A stretch of 64,000 nucleotides of DNA, from IMG/VR virus record IMGVR_UViG_3300024359_000003, positions 102,303 through 166,302 of that record; one strand, written 5' to 3'. The stretch is from a virus. The notes under the pieces are model-generated. The model searched no databases. It was given only the letters and a program-made list of their open reading frames with translations, and had not been told where the DNA came from. Position 1 is the first letter of the stretch. Every line of letters starts with the position of its first letter. Position numbers and translations under genes: made by a program. This document shows positions 43,305-52,125 of the stretch, in pieces.

Positions 43305-45971
43305 ATGGCACTAAGTCCTCAATTATTACAATTCAAGAGTTCAGGCGTTTACAGATTGGAATTTGATAAATCTCAAACTGCTAATATTGACGTTTCTACT
43401 CTTAGGCTGGTTGTTGGTCACTCAAGAAAGGGACCTTATAATACACCAGTATTAATCGAAAACGTTGAAGCATTCATTCAAGTATATGGAAACATTGACA
43501 AATCGTTAGAGAAAAAAGGAATGTTCTTCCACAGATCAGCTAAAGCTGCTCTTTCAAGAGGACCTATCCTAGCTCTTAACCTTGCTCAATTTGGAGTAAA
43601 TGATTTAGCTTCAGCTGCACAAATTTCAACAAACGGATCATATGAATCTGATCCAGTATCGAATAGATATTCAGCGCCGCTTCCAACGGATGTAGCATTT
43701 GAAGTAGGTGATCCTATTCCAGATACAGGATCTGTTCCAGTTGCAACTGCTATTACAGACGCTGCAGCAGCTACACTTTCAGTAGACGGTTTAACTTTAA
43801 CACTAGCAGGTGTAGATTTAACATCTAGCCTAGCAGGTACTTTCTATTTACTTTCAGATGCAGGTAATGAACCTCATATTGCAGCAACAGCTGCGTTTGA
43901 TGGTACAGATACTGTAATTACAGCTTTAGCTGCTATCAATACAGCTCACGGTGGTGGTTCAACAAGTTTTGATATTTATGACAGTGCAGCGACTATTGCT
44001 CCCGATCAGTATACTCTAGCACAAGTTGAAGCTGATACGTTTTATACTTATCCTTCACTAGGTCATCAGACTGGAGACTATACTTATTCAAGTTTCTTTG
44101 ACACTGATAAATTTATGATTCCTTCTGATGAGAAATTATTACAAACATTAGGTGAAGATGCTAACCAAGTTTTAAACTTTGTTAATATTAAACAAACACC
44201 AATCACAGTTTTCACAAGAAAAGCGCAAGATACGGCTGGATTTGATGTTACTGCAAGAGAATGGTATGGAGAAGGAAATGTTCCAGCATATTTAAATGAC
44301 AAAGATTTAATGTCAGATTATATGATTGATGTATTTGTATTCAAAGGTCAATTTGATGCTGCAGCAATGGACACCGATCCAGTTTATGGATTTTACTTCG
44401 ACAGTAAAGGTTTAAGAAAAGAGCTAATAGAACAATTTGCAAATTTAAGACAAGTTGAAATGATAGGTTCTTATTCTGGTTCAATGCTTCCAGGTTTTAA
44501 AGACTTAGAAGGAAGAAACGTATATATCGAAACAATGATTAACGCTGAAGCAAGAAGAACAGGTTTATTCTGTGCAATTGCTGAAGATTTAGTAACTGAT
44601 GAATCTGGAGATACTCCAATTGATTTAGTTGGTCACACATTTGACGAAGACGGATCAGATCAAGTAGTATTATCTTACGATGTTGAAATGAGATCAATAG
44701 CATTACCTAACGCTGATGTATATGCCGCGGAAGGAGAAGATGCAAAATTTACTTTTAACGATCCTAATCATCCAAAGCCAGAAATTACAAAAGGAAACTA
44801 TATTAGAGTAGGTGAAAGATTAGCTTTAGTTAAACAAGTATCAGTTGAAAAAACAGATTTAGTAACTATATGGACTGTTAAATTATCAGAAGCAGCTCCT
44901 TTAGTAGCTCCTTCAGTTTATGTTGAATCTTTAGAAGATGCAGCTGAGTCATATACTCCATTTGTATTAAATGGTGCTCAAATTGAAGCAGAAACTATTT
45001 TCTCATGTTTAGAAGCTATTAAAGTAGGAACAGGATTAGCAACTGGTTTAGTAGATAAAGATGCAATCGAATTTAGATATATTGTTGATACATTTGGTTC
45101 TTTTGATAATCAATTAAGAGATAAAATCCAATTATCTCAATTAGCAAAAGAAAGACAAAATGCATCAGCTATATTAAATGCACCAATGGTAAAAGATTTT
45201 AAAGCATCTACGGATCCTTCATTTATCAATGCATTTAGCCAGTCATTCCAAACTTCATACATTCCAGAAGGAGGTAACTTAGATTTAAATCCAACATCCT
45301 TATACACATTACCAAGTATCGCAGATGGTGCAAATTACGCATTCTACTACGGTCCTGGTCTTATTGTAAGAGAAAATGGAAAAGACATCATGGTTCCACC
45401 AGCTGCGTATGTATCTAATAACTATATTGATAAATACACAGATGCTTTACCATGGTCAATTGTTGCTGGTCCTAGAAGAGGAGTTGTTGCTGGCCCTAAT
45501 GTTGTAGGTGCTGAATACTCTTTTGACAAAGCAGACAGAGACATTTTAGAGCCATTTGGTTATAATCCAATTGTATTCCAAAGAGGAGTTGGTTTAACTA
45601 TCTTAGGAAATAAAACTGCACAGCAGTCTATTAAATCATCACTATCTTCAGCTCACGTTAGAGAAGTGTTAATTTACATTCAAGATGCAATGGCAGATAT
45701 CCTTAAAGATTACGTATTCGAATTTAACAATGCACAAACTAGATTAGAAATCAAAACTCTAGCAGATTCATTAATGGAATCAGTTAGACAAGATGGTGGT
45801 GTATACGATTTCAAAAACGTAATGGATCAATCAAATAACACAGGTGAGGTAATTGACAACAACATAGGTATCATAGATACATTTGTTGAGCCAGTTAAAG
45901 GTTTAGAAATAGTTGTGCATAGAACAACAATTTTAAATACTGGTGAAATTTCAACCGGAAACTTTAGTTAA
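43305..45971 (+). CDS. 18: Tail sheath protein, gp18-like
   Basis: An 888-residue contractile sheath protein. The N-terminus LSPQLLQFKSSGVYRLEFDKS, VVGHSRKGPYNTPVLI, and a C-terminal core with PWSIVAGPRRGVVAGPNVVG, FGYNPIVFQRGVGLTILGNK, SSAHVREVLIYIQ and LEIVVHRTTILNTGEI are characteristic of the family. It is much longer than T4 gp18 (659), the extra length falling in the protruding middle domains (~120-560), where an Ala/Thr-rich beta insertion occurs. Late promoters flank it on both sides. Confidence 0.95.
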   Translation: MALSPQLLQFKSSGVYRLEFDKSQTANIDVSTLRLVVGHSRKGPYNTPVLIENVEAFIQVYGNIDKSLEKKGMFFHRSAKAALSRGPILALNLAQFGVNDLASAAQISTNGSYESDPVSNRYSAPLPTDVAFEVGDPIPDTGSVPVATAITDAAAATLSVDGLTLTLAGVDLTSSLAGTFYLLSDAGNEPHIAATAAFDGTDTVITALAAINTAHGGGSTSFDIYDSAATIAPDQYTLAQVEADTFYTYPSLGHQTGDYTYSSFFDTDKFMIPSDEKLLQTLGEDANQVLNFVNIKQTPITVFTRKAQDTAGFDVTAREWYGEGNVPAYLNDKDLMSDYMIDVFVFKGQFDAAAMDTDPVYGFYFDSKGLRKELIEQFANLRQVEMIGSYSGSMLPGFKDLEGRNVYIETMINAEARRTGLFCAIAEDLVTDESGDTPIDLVGHTFDEDGSDQVVLSYDVEMRSIALPNADVYAAEGEDAKFTFNDPNHPKPEITKGNYIRVGERLALVKQVSVEKTDLVTIWTVKLSEAAPLVAPSVYVESLEDAAESYTPFVLNGAQIEAETIFSCLEAIKVGTGLATGLVDKDAIEFRYIVDTFGSFDNQLRDKIQLSQLAKERQNASAILNAPMVKDFKASTDPSFINAFSQSFQTSYIPEGGNLDLNPTSLYTLPSIADGANYAFYYGPGLIVRENGKDIMVPPAAYVSNNYIDKYTDALPWSIVAGPRRGVVAGPNVVGAEYSFDKADRDILEPFGYNPIVFQRGVGLTILGNKTAQQSIKSSLSSAHVREVLIYIQDAMADILKDYVFEFNNAQTRLEIKTLADSLMESVRQDGGVYDFKNVMDQSNNTGEVIDNNIGIIDTFVEPVKGLEIVVHRTTILNTGEISTGNFS

Positions 45972-45974
45972 GAA

Positions 45975-45982
45975 GATATATA
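45975..45982 (+). promoter_or_regulatory. Putative late promoter (GATATATA)
   Basis: 25 nt upstream of the tail tube start, beginning 3 nt after the sheath stop. Confidence 0.6.
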
Positions 45983-46007
45983 ATAAAAAATAAAACAATA
46001 AAGACTT

Positions 46008-46562
46008 ATGGCTTTACCACACTATTCACAAGATCAAACTAGTAAGGCGGGTAGACAATTCGAACCAGTACAAGGAAACTTATTTGAGGTAACTATTTTA
46101 CCTCCAGCTGGCGTTTCTGATGCTCCACTATTACTACAACACGTTAACACTATTGGCGGGTTGGAATTATACAAAGATGCAGGTACCGTCGAACAGAAAT
46201 ACAAGTTCTCAAAAAGATCTTATGCTGGTATGCCAGATGATACTTCACTTACAGTGGCTATCAATTTCTCTTTGAACTTAAACGACGCTAACCAAGCTTA
46301 TTTATATAAAACAATGAGACAATGGTATAACTTAGCTTACAATCCACAAACTGGAGAAATGGGCTTAAAGAAAGACTATACTGGAACAATAGTAATCGTT
46401 CAATTTAACAGAGCTGGAGATATTTTCAGAACTGTAACATTAGAAGATTGCTGGATTTCTTCTGGACTTCCATTCACTAACGACTTAAGTTATGAATCTC
46501 CAGAAGCTGCTGCTTTAGACGTATCATGGAGATGTGATACCTTTAAAGAAGTATTAGCTTAA
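46008..46562 (+). CDS. 19: Tail tube protein, gp19-like
   Basis: A 184-residue tube subunit (T4 gp19, 163 aa) with FEPVQGNLFEVTILPP, KYKFSKRSYAGMPDD, AYLYKTMRQWYNLAYNPQTG, and a C-terminal VTLEDCWISSGLPFTNDLSY followed by ALDVSWRCDTF. It stacks in hexameric rings inside the sheath. Intrinsic terminator directly downstream. Confidence 0.92.
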   Translation: MALPHYSQDQTSKAGRQFEPVQGNLFEVTILPPAGVSDAPLLLQHVNTIGGLELYKDAGTVEQKYKFSKRSYAGMPDDTSLTVAINFSLNLNDANQAYLYKTMRQWYNLAYNPQTGEMGLKKDYTGTIVIVQFNRAGDIFRTVTLEDCWISSGLPFTNDLSYESPEAAALDVSWRCDTFKEVLA

Positions 46563-46573
46563 TTTATTAAAAG

Positions 46574-46605
46574 TAGGACGGCTTTAATTAGTTCGTCCTA
46601 TTTTT
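46574..46605 (+). terminator. Intrinsic terminator after tail tube
   Basis: Stem TAGGACG / CGTCCTA with a 13-nt loop, then five T. Confidence 0.8.
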
Positions 46606-46639
46606 ATGAAACTAAAATATAATATAATGATATAATAAT

Positions 46640-46858
46640 ATGTCCAGTAAACTAACGAAGAAATTACAGGTATTACTCTCTGAAGAAGAAGTGTTTATCA
46701 TAAACAGGATTATACTAAACGAGGCGATTGAAAATGGAGAGAGACCGGTTTCAGTTTCGGCGTTTATCAGAGACTTAATAAGACAAGAAATAGATAAAAA
46801 AAGCGATCTTCAAAAGAGTTGGGATCGAAATAGAATTAAACAACTCAAATCTAAATAA
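46640..46858 (+). CDS. Ribbon-helix-helix-like small DNA-binding protein
   Basis: A 72-residue basic protein with an N-terminal strand (TKKLQVLLSEEEVFIINRI), a first helix, then PVSVSAFIRDLIRQEIDKK, the second helix typical of Arc/MetJ ribbon-helix-helix regulators. It lies between the tube terminator and the tail chaperone and could regulate transcription of phage late genes. The upstream gap has TATAATGATATAATAATA as a possible promoter. The target is unknown. Confidence 0.55.
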   Translation: MSSKLTKKLQVLLSEEEVFIINRIILNEAIENGERPVSVSAFIRDLIRQEIDKKSDLQKSWDRNRIKQLKSK

Positions 46859-46864
46859 TAAAAC

Positions 46865-47836
46865 ATGAGCAAAGACAAAAACAAAAAAGAAGAAGAAATC
46901 AATTTAGACGATCAATACAAAGCTATTGTTGAAGCTAATGAGAACGAATCTTCAGTAGAATCAGAAGAGCCTAAGAATTTAGGTAAAGTTGATATGTCTA
47001 GATTTCAACCAGCTGAAGCAAAGGAAGCTGATTTTCATTTAGGATATCATTCAGTTAAAATAGATTCACTACCGTCAGGTGGAATGTTCTATACTCCAGA
47101 TACTGAAATTTCTATTAGATCTGCAAAGGTTGCAGAGATTAGACATTTCTCTACCATGGACGAAACCAACATTCTAGATGTAGATGAAAAATTAAATGCT
47201 ATAGTAGAGTCATGTCTTAGAATAACTTCTAAGAAAAAAAGACTTTCATATAAGGATATTTTAGAAGAAGATAGATTTTGGTTAATTTTAGCAATCAGAG
47301 ATTTAACTTTCCCTGAGCCTGAAAATGCATTAACTGTTAAGTATCAAGATAAGAGAGGTGTTTCTCACGATGCATCAATTGATAAGAAATATTTTCAATA
47401 CTTTTCTATTCCAGAAGAATTAGATAAATATTACGATCAAGATAAAAGAACCTTTATTATTGAGACAAAATCATTTGGTAACATTGAAATGAGACCTCCT
47501 ACAATTGGTCTAATGCAAAAGGTTACTAAGTATATTAAAGAAAAGCAAGAAAAGGGATTACAGGCTGATCAGTCTTTAATTCAATTAATTCCATATCTAT
47601 ATACAGATTGGAGAGGCTTTGATGATAAATCAATCTTTAATTTTGAAGTAGAATTAAACGGATGGAACAATAGAAAATATGCTTTAGTATATAAACTCGC
47701 TGAAAAAATGAAAGTCGGAATTCAACCTGAGATGTTGGTAACGCATGAGGATGACGAGGTCCTCGTTCCGATTGGGTTTCGTGACGGAATCAAATCTATT
47801 TTCCTTGTTCAGGATATCGCTGGAGAACTTCTTTAA
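46865..47836 (+). CDS. Baseplate/tail assembly protein (gp26/gp51-like), upstream frame
   Basis: A 323-residue protein. After an acidic N-terminal tail, residues ~65-250 contain SLPSGGMFYTPDTEISIR, STMDETNILDVDEK and ITSKKKRLSYKDILEEDRFW, as in the T4 baseplate-hub family (gp26/gp51 type, PF12322-like), which is probably a tail assembly chaperone. The chain ends GELL at CTT TAA. The next frame is open across the end and continues with a domain typical of the C-terminus of these proteins, so a +1 frameshift at CTT-T (47831-47836) may give a 395-residue fusion. See the next feature. Confidence 0.7.
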   Translation: MSKDKNKKEEEINLDDQYKAIVEANENESSVESEEPKNLGKVDMSRFQPAEAKEADFHLGYHSVKIDSLPSGGMFYTPDTEISIRSAKVAEIRHFSTMDETNILDVDEKLNAIVESCLRITSKKKRLSYKDILEEDRFWLILAIRDLTFPEPENALTVKYQDKRGVSHDASIDKKYFQYFSIPEELDKYYDQDKRTFIIETKSFGNIEMRPPTIGLMQKVTKYIKEKQEKGLQADQSLIQLIPYLYTDWRGFDDKSIFNFEVELNGWNNRKYALVYKLAEKMKVGIQPEMLVTHEDDEVLVPIGFRDGIKSIFLVQDIAGELL

Positions 47837-48053
47837 AACTAAGTTCTACCTTTATAAGCATCTTTCAATACAACCCTCTGAACTTGAAAACATGGAATAT
47901 TATGAATTCCATTATATTGTCAAGGAGTTAATTGAAATGATTAAAGCTGAAAACGAAGCGAACAAAGGGCAAAATGATCAAACTAACGAGATGATGGGAA
48001 GTATGAAAATGCCTTCTTTCAAAATGCCAAGTTTCAACATGCCTAAAATGTAA
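47742..48053 (+). CDS. Downstream frame of tail chaperone, probably reached by +1 frameshift
   Basis: Open from 47742 to 48053 in the +1 frame relative to the upstream gene. From the candidate shift at 47834 it reads KTKFYLYKHLSIQPSELEN, then MEYYEFHYIVKELIEM, charged residues and a Met/Pro/Lys-rich tail. The segment looks like the C-terminal helical part of the upstream family and lacks a convincing own start: the first ATG (47745) lies inside the upstream gene and would add unrelated residues, and a second at 47892 would cut the domain. Either frameshift expression or a small separate protein is possible. A terminator follows. Confidence 0.55.
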   Translation, partial: RMRMTRSSFRLGFVTESNLFSLFRISLENFFKTKFYLYKHLSIQPSELENMEYYEFHYIVKELIEMIKAENEANKGQNDQTNEMMGSMKMPSFKMPSFNMPKM

Positions 48054-48059
48054 TAGAAA

Positions 48060-48090
48060 AAGGAGGTCCTAGATTGGACCTCCTTTTATT
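48060..48090 (+). terminator. Intrinsic terminator
   Basis: A 10-bp stem AAGGAGGTCC / GGACCTCCTT with a TAGATT loop, then TTTATT. Confidence 0.85.
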
Positions 48091-48092
48091 TA

Positions 48093-48100
48093 GATATATA
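48093..48100 (+). promoter_or_regulatory. Putative late promoter (GATATATA)
   Basis: 25 nt before the start at 48126, directly after a terminator. Confidence 0.6.
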
Positions 48101-48125
48101 CTAAAAGAAAATAACATATATTGCG

Positions 48126-48572
48126 ATGAAAAAAGTAAAATCATATAATAATTTCGTAAACGAATCTTTAATTACTGAAATTATAGATCCTATCACCTTA
48201 ACATTTGCTATAGCAGGAATAGGTATAGCGTTTGGACCTGAAATCATGAAAGCATATAGATCGAGAAAAATATCTAATGCAGATCTTAAAGATCTTACGA
48301 AGATGTTATCTAAGGCTAAAGCTAAGGCAAAGAAATATGAAAGACAAGGTCTAGATCATGATTCTGCAGAAGCACAGTCTGAAGTAGATCATATTGAAGC
48401 AAGAATAGATGATCTTCGAGGTGAAATGAGTAACCATGATGAAATTATTAAAGATTTTGAAAAGGATAAAAAGACACATAAGGAACTAGAACAGGAACTT
48501 AAAGATGTTGATCCTGAAGTTTTAAGAAAGGCATTAAGAGATGCAAAGAAAGAAGCTTCTAAATTAAAATAA
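48126..48572 (+). CDS. Putative internal head protein: tag, membrane helix, coiled coil
   Basis: A 148-residue protein beginning MKKVKSYNNFVNESLITE, a clear capsid-targeting-like tag with a VNE/S cut site at ~13. Residues ~22-40 (PITLTFAIAGIGIAFGPEI) are hydrophobic and probably a membrane helix. Residues ~50-148 are a Lys/Glu-rich coiled coil. It repeats the plan of the 461-residue protein at 33434 in miniature. It lies between chaperone and tape measure genes under its own late promoter. Predicted to be packaged in the head or associated with the tail tube. Confidence 0.65.
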   Translation: MKKVKSYNNFVNESLITEIIDPITLTFAIAGIGIAFGPEIMKAYRSRKISNADLKDLTKMLSKAKAKAKKYERQGLDHDSAEAQSEVDHIEARIDDLRGEMSNHDEIIKDFEKDKKTHKELEQELKDVDPEVLRKALRDAKKEASKLK

Positions 48573-48589
48573 AAGCCCGCAATACCTAA

Positions 48590-51500
48590 ATGGCAAACAC
48601 CAACTCCGAAAAGGCGTTAATGGGATTCGCAATGAGTTCCAACTCGCTTCTGCAGAAAATAGAGGCTATAGAGAATCAAACCAGAGATACTTTATTTAGA
48701 ATAGAGAGTATCATGGTTACGAGTTTCTCTGTTACACAGGGTATTGCCGCAAGTCTTACTGAAAACAACAAAATACTTAAAGAAATAAAGGAAATCATTT
48801 CCAGAAAAAGCGAGGCTGAAAAGGCTCAATTTGGAGGTGGTGGAGGAATAAGTAAACTTCTAGGACTAGGAGGGTTTATCGCACTTACAGGAATAGGAAT
48901 GTTCGGTCTAGCGATGGCATTTCAAGAAGCAGGTAAGGTAAGTCCTACGGCTATAGTTTCGGGTGTTGCTTTATTCGCAGCAATGTTCCCTATTGCAAAA
49001 ATCCTAGGAGCTATAATGGCAGATCCTAGTAGTGGTGGAGTTTTTGGTCAAATCAAGGTAATGAAAAAACTAGTTTTAACAATGGGTATGTCTATGTTAA
49101 TGTTAGTTGCTATGTCATTGGCATTAAACTCAATGGCACCTGTAAGTGGTGATAAATTAGTGGCCGCTCTGGCAATCGGTGCAGTTATCTATATAATGGG
49201 TCAAACTTTCGTTCAATTAATTAAGGCATGGGAATTTTCAGGTATTATGAATTTTATGCTTAATAAGAATAACACCGATGATATTATGAGGGCCATGTTC
49301 CTTATGACTATTCAAATGGTTGTTTTAGCAGCTGCAATGAATTTAATGCCATCTGTTAAAATGGATGATGCATTTAATTTTGTAATAATATCAGCAGCAA
49401 TGATACCTCTTGCAGTTGCCCTAGTTGCAATGAGATTTGCACTTCCAGCTATTGAAAAGATAAAGGTAGGCACTATTGCTAAAGCAGGTTTAGCGGTTGC
49501 AATGCTAGGATTAGCTCTAGTTCCTGTTGCGATGGCAGCGAGGCTAGTTGGTAAGGTAGGAATATCGGAACAGGAAATTTCTAGATTAGTAAGTATTACA
49601 ATGGCACTTGCACCTTTAATAGCTGTAATAGGAGTTATCACTGCAATTATTAATTTTGCAAAAGAAGGTAGAGTTAATAAATCTGCAAGTGGAGGTAATT
49701 CTCTACTTAAACAAGATAATTCTAGAAAGAGAAATCAGAAAATGAATTTAAAAGGAATTGCAATATTTGGTCTACAAGCCGTTGTTATTCTCGGAGTATT
49801 AGCCCTTACTGCAGTTGCCTTCAAATTTGGAGCGCCAATGATAGCAGCGGGTGCACAAGCCGCTAGGCAAATTGACATGATAGGTGTAATGAAATTAATG
49901 TTTACATTAGGAGGATTATTATTAATAGGAGGTCTTGTAATAGGGATGACAATTAAAATGATGAAGGGTAAGCAAAAATCACAAAAAACTGGACTTATAC
50001 CAGGAATGGGATCTAGTTCAGAAAAACCAGGAGCATTATCAAAGCAAGATTTAATAGCATCCATGGTAATATTACCAATTATAGTATTATCAATGGCAGC
50101 AGCAGTTATGGCATTTAAATTAATGCCATCTATTCCTAAAATAGAAGATGGATTCTTATCGTTTGTATTTATTACAGGTATTGCAATATTTATATACGGA
50201 TTTGCAATGGCAAAGGTGTTTAGCGCATTAGCAGGTAAGTCTAAAGGTCCAGGTGCAGGAATGTTTGGTTTTGGAGGTTCATCTAAAAGAGGAAAATTAG
50301 GTATTAAAGATATATTACTAGCGGCACTTATGGTTCCTATAGTAGCATTAGCTATTGTCGGAGCAGCTTATGTATTTCAAATGATGCCAGCTACTTCTGC
50401 GGAGATGGCACCTGATTTGATGTGGGCTTTAAAATCATCAATCGCATTAATGATATTTGGTGGAGCGATGATAATAATTGGAAAGCTTGCTAAGAATATG
50501 GATTTTAAAGCAGCAGCTAAAGCAATGTTAGTAGTTGCTCTTGCAGCACTAACTATATTATTGGTTGCATTTGCATTTAGTCTCGCTGGAGACATATCTT
50601 ACGGAGAAGCGCCACCACTTCCATGGTCAGTTGGTGTAGGAATAGCTCTATTTATATTAGGTGGTGTAATTTTAGCCCTTGGTGCAATTGCGACAGTAGT
50701 AACTCCTGTAGGGATATTATTAGGTGCTCTTACCGTATTAGTAGGTGCAGCTGTATTGTATGCTGTTGCATGGATATTTACACAAATTGGTAAAATTGAC
50801 GGTCTTAAAGAAGCTGCTCAAACAATAACCGATGTTTTATTTATGCCATTTAATGCAATGGTAGATTTATTTAAAAGATTTAAAGATGAGATAGGAATAG
50901 AAAACATGGGAGGACTTGCAGCTGGTATAGGTCAAATAGCACTTGCATGGATAGGTCTTTCTATGGCACTTGCTGGTTCTGCAGCATCTGGATTATTTTC
51001 TAAGCTAGCAGGAGTTGGAGGAGCAATATTAGATGGTATAACATCCTTTCTAGGAGGAGATGTAGAAATGACACCATCTCAATTATTAAAATATTTAGTT
51101 AGAAATGCTGAAAAATTAGTAGTTACTGGAAATGCAATACAAATGGTATCAAAGGCATACACTAATGTAGCGGGTATGAGTGAGGCATTTATTGCTGGAA
51201 TAGCTCCATTTGGAGAATTCGTAAACAGGTTGGGAAGTTATACCGGTACTCTTGCTAGCGAAAATATGAAAGGTCTTTCTAAAGCTTATGGACAATATGC
51301 TAAAGCTAACAATTCCTTAGACGTAACTAAAGTTGAAGCAACTACAAAGATGTTTAACGCACTTGCAGATCTTGCTAAAAATAATGGTGAAAATGCAATG
51401 AAAGTTCTTGCTGATCAATTATTAAACGCAGTAGCACAATTATCGGATGCTGTTGCAGATCTAGATAGAGCAGTTGCTAAGCAAGGTAAATCTACTGGCG

Positions 51501-51682
51501 GATTTGGAGATGCAGTTTCTGGAGCTATTGATAAATTTAAAGAAGTAGTTACTGGAAATACCAAAAAGGTAGAAGCAATGACTCCAAAGGCCGGAAGCAA
51601 TGCAGATATCATAGAAGCGATTCAAGATTTAGAAGATACATTAGTGGCTTCAGGAATCAAGATCAAGCAATCTGCATATTAA
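48590..51682 (+). CDS. Tape-measure-like tail protein
   Basis: A 1030-residue, very hydrophobic protein. The N-terminal ~80 residues are a coiled coil (SSNSLLQKIEAIENQTRDT), then some ten Gly/Ala/Met-rich hydrophobic segments between ~85 and ~770 (for example LLGLGGFIALTGIGMFGLAM and PVGILLGALTVLVGAAVLY). The C-terminus is helical (DALADLAKNNGENAM-like and QLSDAVADLDRAVA). The composition, length and place right after the putative chaperone point to a tail tape measure that sets tail length and may enter the membrane. T4 gp29 is shorter (590). Other multi-pass membrane roles are not excluded. Confidence 0.65.
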   Translation: MANTNSEKALMGFAMSSNSLLQKIEAIENQTRDTLFRIESIMVTSFSVTQGIAASLTENNKILKEIKEIISRKSEAEKAQFGGGGGISKLLGLGGFIALTGIGMFGLAMAFQEAGKVSPTAIVSGVALFAAMFPIAKILGAIMADPSSGGVFGQIKVMKKLVLTMGMSMLMLVAMSLALNSMAPVSGDKLVAALAIGAVIYIMGQTFVQLIKAWEFSGIMNFMLNKNNTDDIMRAMFLMTIQMVVLAAAMNLMPSVKMDDAFNFVIISAAMIPLAVALVAMRFALPAIEKIKVGTIAKAGLAVAMLGLALVPVAMAARLVGKVGISEQEISRLVSITMALAPLIAVIGVITAIINFAKEGRVNKSASGGNSLLKQDNSRKRNQKMNLKGIAIFGLQAVVILGVLALTAVAFKFGAPMIAAGAQAARQIDMIGVMKLMFTLGGLLLIGGLVIGMTIKMMKGKQKSQKTGLIPGMGSSSEKPGALSKQDLIASMVILPIIVLSMAAAVMAFKLMPSIPKIEDGFLSFVFITGIAIFIYGFAMAKVFSALAGKSKGPGAGMFGFGGSSKRGKLGIKDILLAALMVPIVALAIVGAAYVFQMMPATSAEMAPDLMWALKSSIALMIFGGAMIIIGKLAKNMDFKAAAKAMLVVALAALTILLVAFAFSLAGDISYGEAPPLPWSVGVGIALFILGGVILALGAIATVVTPVGILLGALTVLVGAAVLYAVAWIFTQIGKIDGLKEAAQTITDVLFMPFNAMVDLFKRFKDEIGIENMGGLAAGIGQIALAWIGLSMALAGSAASGLFSKLAGVGGAILDGITSFLGGDVEMTPSQLLKYLVRNAEKLVVTGNAIQMVSKAYTNVAGMSEAFIAGIAPFGEFVNRLGSYTGTLASENMKGLSKAYGQYAKANNSLDVTKVEATTKMFNALADLAKNNGENAMKVLADQLLNAVAQLSDAVADLDRAVAKQGKSTGGFGDAVSGAIDKFKEVVTGNTKKVEAMTPKAGSNADIIEAIQDLEDTLVASGIKIKQSAY

Positions 51683-51698
51683 CTGAAACAACCCCCTC

Positions 51699-51716
51699 TT
51701 ATTTAGTATAATTAAT
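51699..51716 (+). promoter_or_regulatory. Putative promoter, TTATTTAGTATAATTAATA
   Basis: Close to the TTATATTAGTATAGTAAT end of the early cassette, 40 nt before the ATG at 51756. Confidence 0.5.
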
Positions 51717-51755
51717 AGTTCTTTGACAGCTATACTTAAAAATAAACACAAGTAT

Positions 51756-52085
51756 ATGGAAACAACTATTATTACATTCGGTCTGGGTGTGGTGCTAACT
51801 CTAATTATTTTAGGCGCAGTGTCATTGTTCAGGTCAACTAAAAAAATCAGTGAATTAGATTCGTTGATTAATCACATCGAAAGCGATATTCAAAGTAGAA
51901 TAGATTCAGTCGAAAACTATTTAGATAATTGCATAGATGATCTAGATAGAAGATTAGATTCTAGAGTAGATAGAGCAATTTCTCAATTTGAGAAAGAAAT
52001 AGAAGTAATGGATTTAAGATTAGATAAAATTATTGATAGTTTTAATCTTCAAAAATCCAAAGAAAAGGAAAACATTCCTAATTAA
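51756..52085 (+). CDS. Small membrane-anchored coiled-coil protein (109 aa)
   Basis: Starts METTIITFGLGVVLTLIILG, a single membrane helix (residues 3-24), followed by a coiled coil (ELDSLINHIESDIQSRIDS and later LDRRLDSRVDRAISQFE). An upstream in-frame TTG at 51723 was rejected because it falls close to the promoter element and the ATG has the A-rich leader. Function unknown; topology suggests an inner-membrane anchor with a cytoplasmic coil. Confidence 0.6.
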   Translation: METTIITFGLGVVLTLIILGAVSLFRSTKKISELDSLINHIESDIQSRIDSVENYLDNCIDDLDRRLDSRVDRAISQFEKEIEVMDLRLDKIIDSFNLQKSKEKENIPN

Positions 52086-52125
52086 TTTAAATAAATAAAC
52101 ATTAACCCATAGTTGTTGAAGAATA

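Noticed and set aside
48060-48070. AAGGAGG as a Shine-Dalgarno sequence
   Set aside because: It is the 5' arm of a terminator hairpin 55 nt from the next start; starts elsewhere in the window use A-rich leaders.
49312-50595. Several antisense frames within the tape-measure-like gene
   Set aside because: They mirror hydrophobic Ala/Gly/Ile codons of the 1030-residue gene and lack promoters or start context.
51723-51755. TTG start for the membrane coiled-coil gene
   Set aside because: The TTG falls 8 nt after the promoter-like element; the ATG at 51756 has the genome's usual A-rich leader and starts the membrane helix.
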